A DNA stretch of 45,959 bases from Aquimarina mycalae (GTDB taxonomy: Bacteria; Bacteroidota; Bacteroidia; Flavobacteriales; Flavobacteriaceae): contig NZ_JARYGY010000013.1 of assembly GCF_029906345.1 (NCBI RefSeq), forward strand, positions 1 through 45,959, written 5' to 3'. Each line of letters starts with the position of its first letter. Position 1 is the first letter of the stretch. Shown one piece after another: positions 44,686 through 45,959 of the stretch. The position numbers and the translations under genes are program-made. Below the pieces are notes generated by a model, which was not told the origin of the DNA, did no database searches, and saw only the letters and a list, made by a program, of their open reading frames with translations.

Positions 44686-45959
44686 TTATTCCACAATAAT
44701 CTTTCTCACATAGCTTTTTTCTGGAGTTTCGAGCAGTATAAAGTATATTCCTGAAGGTAGTATTCCTTCCAGATTAAATGGTATGTTATATTCGGTTTGT
44801 TGTTGATCTTGATGTTGATATAACAAGCTGTTATTGGCGATGCTAAATAGTTTAATATCAATAGGAGTTTGTTTATCAAAAGTAAGTTCAATTGTAAAGT
44901 TTCCTTTGGTAGGATTTGGATACATCAGGTATTGTTGCAATCCATTTTGATTTTCCTGTTCTCTATCAAAAGCTGCTTCTCTAACAGAGATTGTTTTGGT
45001 AAAGAATGTTTCACAATCTCCGATAGTTGTTATTAATGTAATTTGATATTCTCCCGCTTGTTCAAATAATATTTCAGCATAGTTAGTTGTGATTTCAATT
45101 TGCTGAGCTTGTTCAGGTAGTATCCATTGAGTTGTATCTGGTATAGGGTTACTCACATCTACGATGACAAAGCTTTCGTTTACAAAAATATCTGTCGATA
45201 CTACAAACTCAGCGGTAATTTCATTTTCCAGAGCAATAATTTCAATGGTATCTGTACTGACACATCCTAATGCTGTTGTTACAAATAGGGTATAAGTTCC
45301 ACTTTGTGATAATGTTACTTGTGCATTTGTATCTGTAAAGCCATTATCAGCTTGCCAAAGGTATGTAGCCAAAGAATCGTTAATTGAAGCATCAATAGTA
45401 TAGGTTTGTCCCAGGCACAATGTTTTATCAGGTCCCAGATCTATGATGAGCTCCTGAGGATCCACGAGTTCAAAATCTCTAATGATAGAACATCCTTTAC
45501 TATCAAATATTTCTACAGAATATTGTCCAGATGCGAGTCCAGATATATTTTGGGTATTAGCTCCATTATCCCAAAAGAAAGTATATGGAGGTGTTCCTCC
45601 AGTAGGTGTGATATCAATAGCACCATCATTTCCATTAAAACAAGTAGGATTCGTAGCTATAAAAGTATTCGTTAAGGGTTGTGGAGGAACCAGGGTAATA
45701 TCATCACTACTGCTACAACCACGACTATCCTGTACAGTCACCGTATAAGTTCCTGGTGGCACATCTGTCAGATCAGGATTTGTACCATTTCCATCCTCCC
45801 AGAAATAAGTGTATGGAGGTGTTCCCCCTATAACATTGCTTTGGATGTTCCAGTCATTTCCATCACCACAAAGTATAAAATCAGCAGTTAAGCTTAGTTG
45901 TAGTGCATCAGGTTGTGTAAGCTGCAAAGTTGTACTCTGAGCTGTATTATTATTACTAT
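44686..45959 (-). CDS. SprB-repeat protein with T9SS type A sorting domain (N-terminus outside window)
   Basis: This is the 3' part of a larger surface protein; the frame is open to the window edge at 45959, and the residues before the first in-window TTG continue a repeat. Two full SprB-type units are visible, each with GGTPPYTYFW or GGTPPYTFFW and a Cys-Gly or Cys-Ser end (DSRGCSSSDDITL, DSKGCSIIRDFEL). A PKD-like segment (SGTYTLFVTTALGCVSTDTI), another beta domain and the C-terminal sorting domain (YPNPTKGNFTIEL, SGIYFILLETPEKSYVRKIIVE) follow. SprB is the gliding-motility adhesin of Flavobacterium; this protein is probably an exported surface adhesin. It converges on susD. Confidence 0.88.
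   Translation of the reverse strand, partial: SNNNTAQSTTLQLTQPDALQLSLTADFILCGDGNDWNIQSNVIGGTPPYTYFWEDGNGTNPDLTDVPPGTYTVTVQDSRGCSSSDDITLVPPQPLTNTFIATNPTCFNGNDGAIDITPTGGTPPYTFFWDNGANTQNISGLASGQYSVEIFDSKGCSIIRDFELVDPQELIIDLGPDKTLCLGQTYTIDASINDSLATYLWQADNGFTDTNAQVTLSQSGTYTLFVTTALGCVSTDTIEIIALENEITAEFVVSTDIFVNESFVIVDVSNPIPDTTQWILPEQAQQIEITTNYAEILFEQAGEYQITLITTIGDCETFFTKTISVREAAFDREQENQNGLQQYLMYPNPTKGNFTIELTFDKQTPIDIKLFSIANNSLLYQHQDQQQTEYNIPFNLEGILPSGIYFILLETPEKSYVRKIIVE

Noticed and set aside
45406..45891. Plus-strand open frames at the right edge
   Set aside because: They are shadows of the repeated minus-strand SprB-type gene.

Overview
The window comes from an AT-rich member of the Bacteroidota, most likely a marine Flavobacteriaceae (an Aquimarina-like organism is my inference). 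The evidence is a SusC/SusD pair, two proteins with C-terminal type IX secretion (T9SS) sorting domains, SprB-type repeats, promoters of the Bacteroidota form (TTG, about 20 nt, TAnnTTTG), genes without clear Shine-Dalgarno sequences, and a eukaryote-like class Ia ribonucleotide reductase. Most of the window is ordinary chromosome: one tRNA, many housekeeping genes and several envelope genes.

Layout. 1-2000: the edge of an IS21-like element lies beside a decayed TPR sensor histidine kinase whose response regulator is missing. 2030-6821 (minus): a gamma-carboxylase-like membrane protein, ribF, pth, rplY and prs. 6978-7101: tRNA-Leu(CAA) and a bidirectional terminator. 7171-13040: mscS, a HupE/UreJ-like protein, a dCMP deaminase/CtpA operon, two tandem small membrane paralogues, marC with a small partner, and a DUF3109 protein. 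13120-19410: a lipoprotein, a secreted TPR-CHAT protein, an ECF sigma/anti-sigma pair on the other strand, and an OmpA-like protein. 19411-26475: nrdB, nrdA, two zinc-ribbon membrane proteins (one a CPBP protease) and dgt. 26577-31591: an M36 metalloprotease converging on and overlapping dxs, then tadA. 31608-35877: a frameshifted cNMP/CBS/DUF294 gene, a DEDDh exonuclease and two tandem CarboxypepD_reg-like paralogues. 35924-40076 (minus): a cold-shock protein, a small membrane protein, a CLC chloride protein lacking the gating glutamate, and aspS. 40321-44600: susC-susD. 44686 to the end: the 3' part of a SprB-repeat T9SS protein.

How the genes work together. RNR, dgt and dCMP deaminase all act on the dNTP pool but sit in separate transcription units. 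prs, rplY and pth form the classical PRPP/ribosome/peptidyl-tRNA neighbourhood. The strongest candidate for an undescribed system is 13.1-19.4 kb. There a membrane-anchored CHAT (caspase-like) protein with TPRs faces an ECF sigma factor and a membrane anti-sigma factor that also carries exported TPRs, flanked by a lipoprotein and an OmpA-type protein. Proteolytic control of the anti-sigma factor by the CHAT protein is my hypothesis; the sequence does not show it. Two genes, the histidine kinase and the DUF294 protein, are broken by frameshifts that can each be located precisely.
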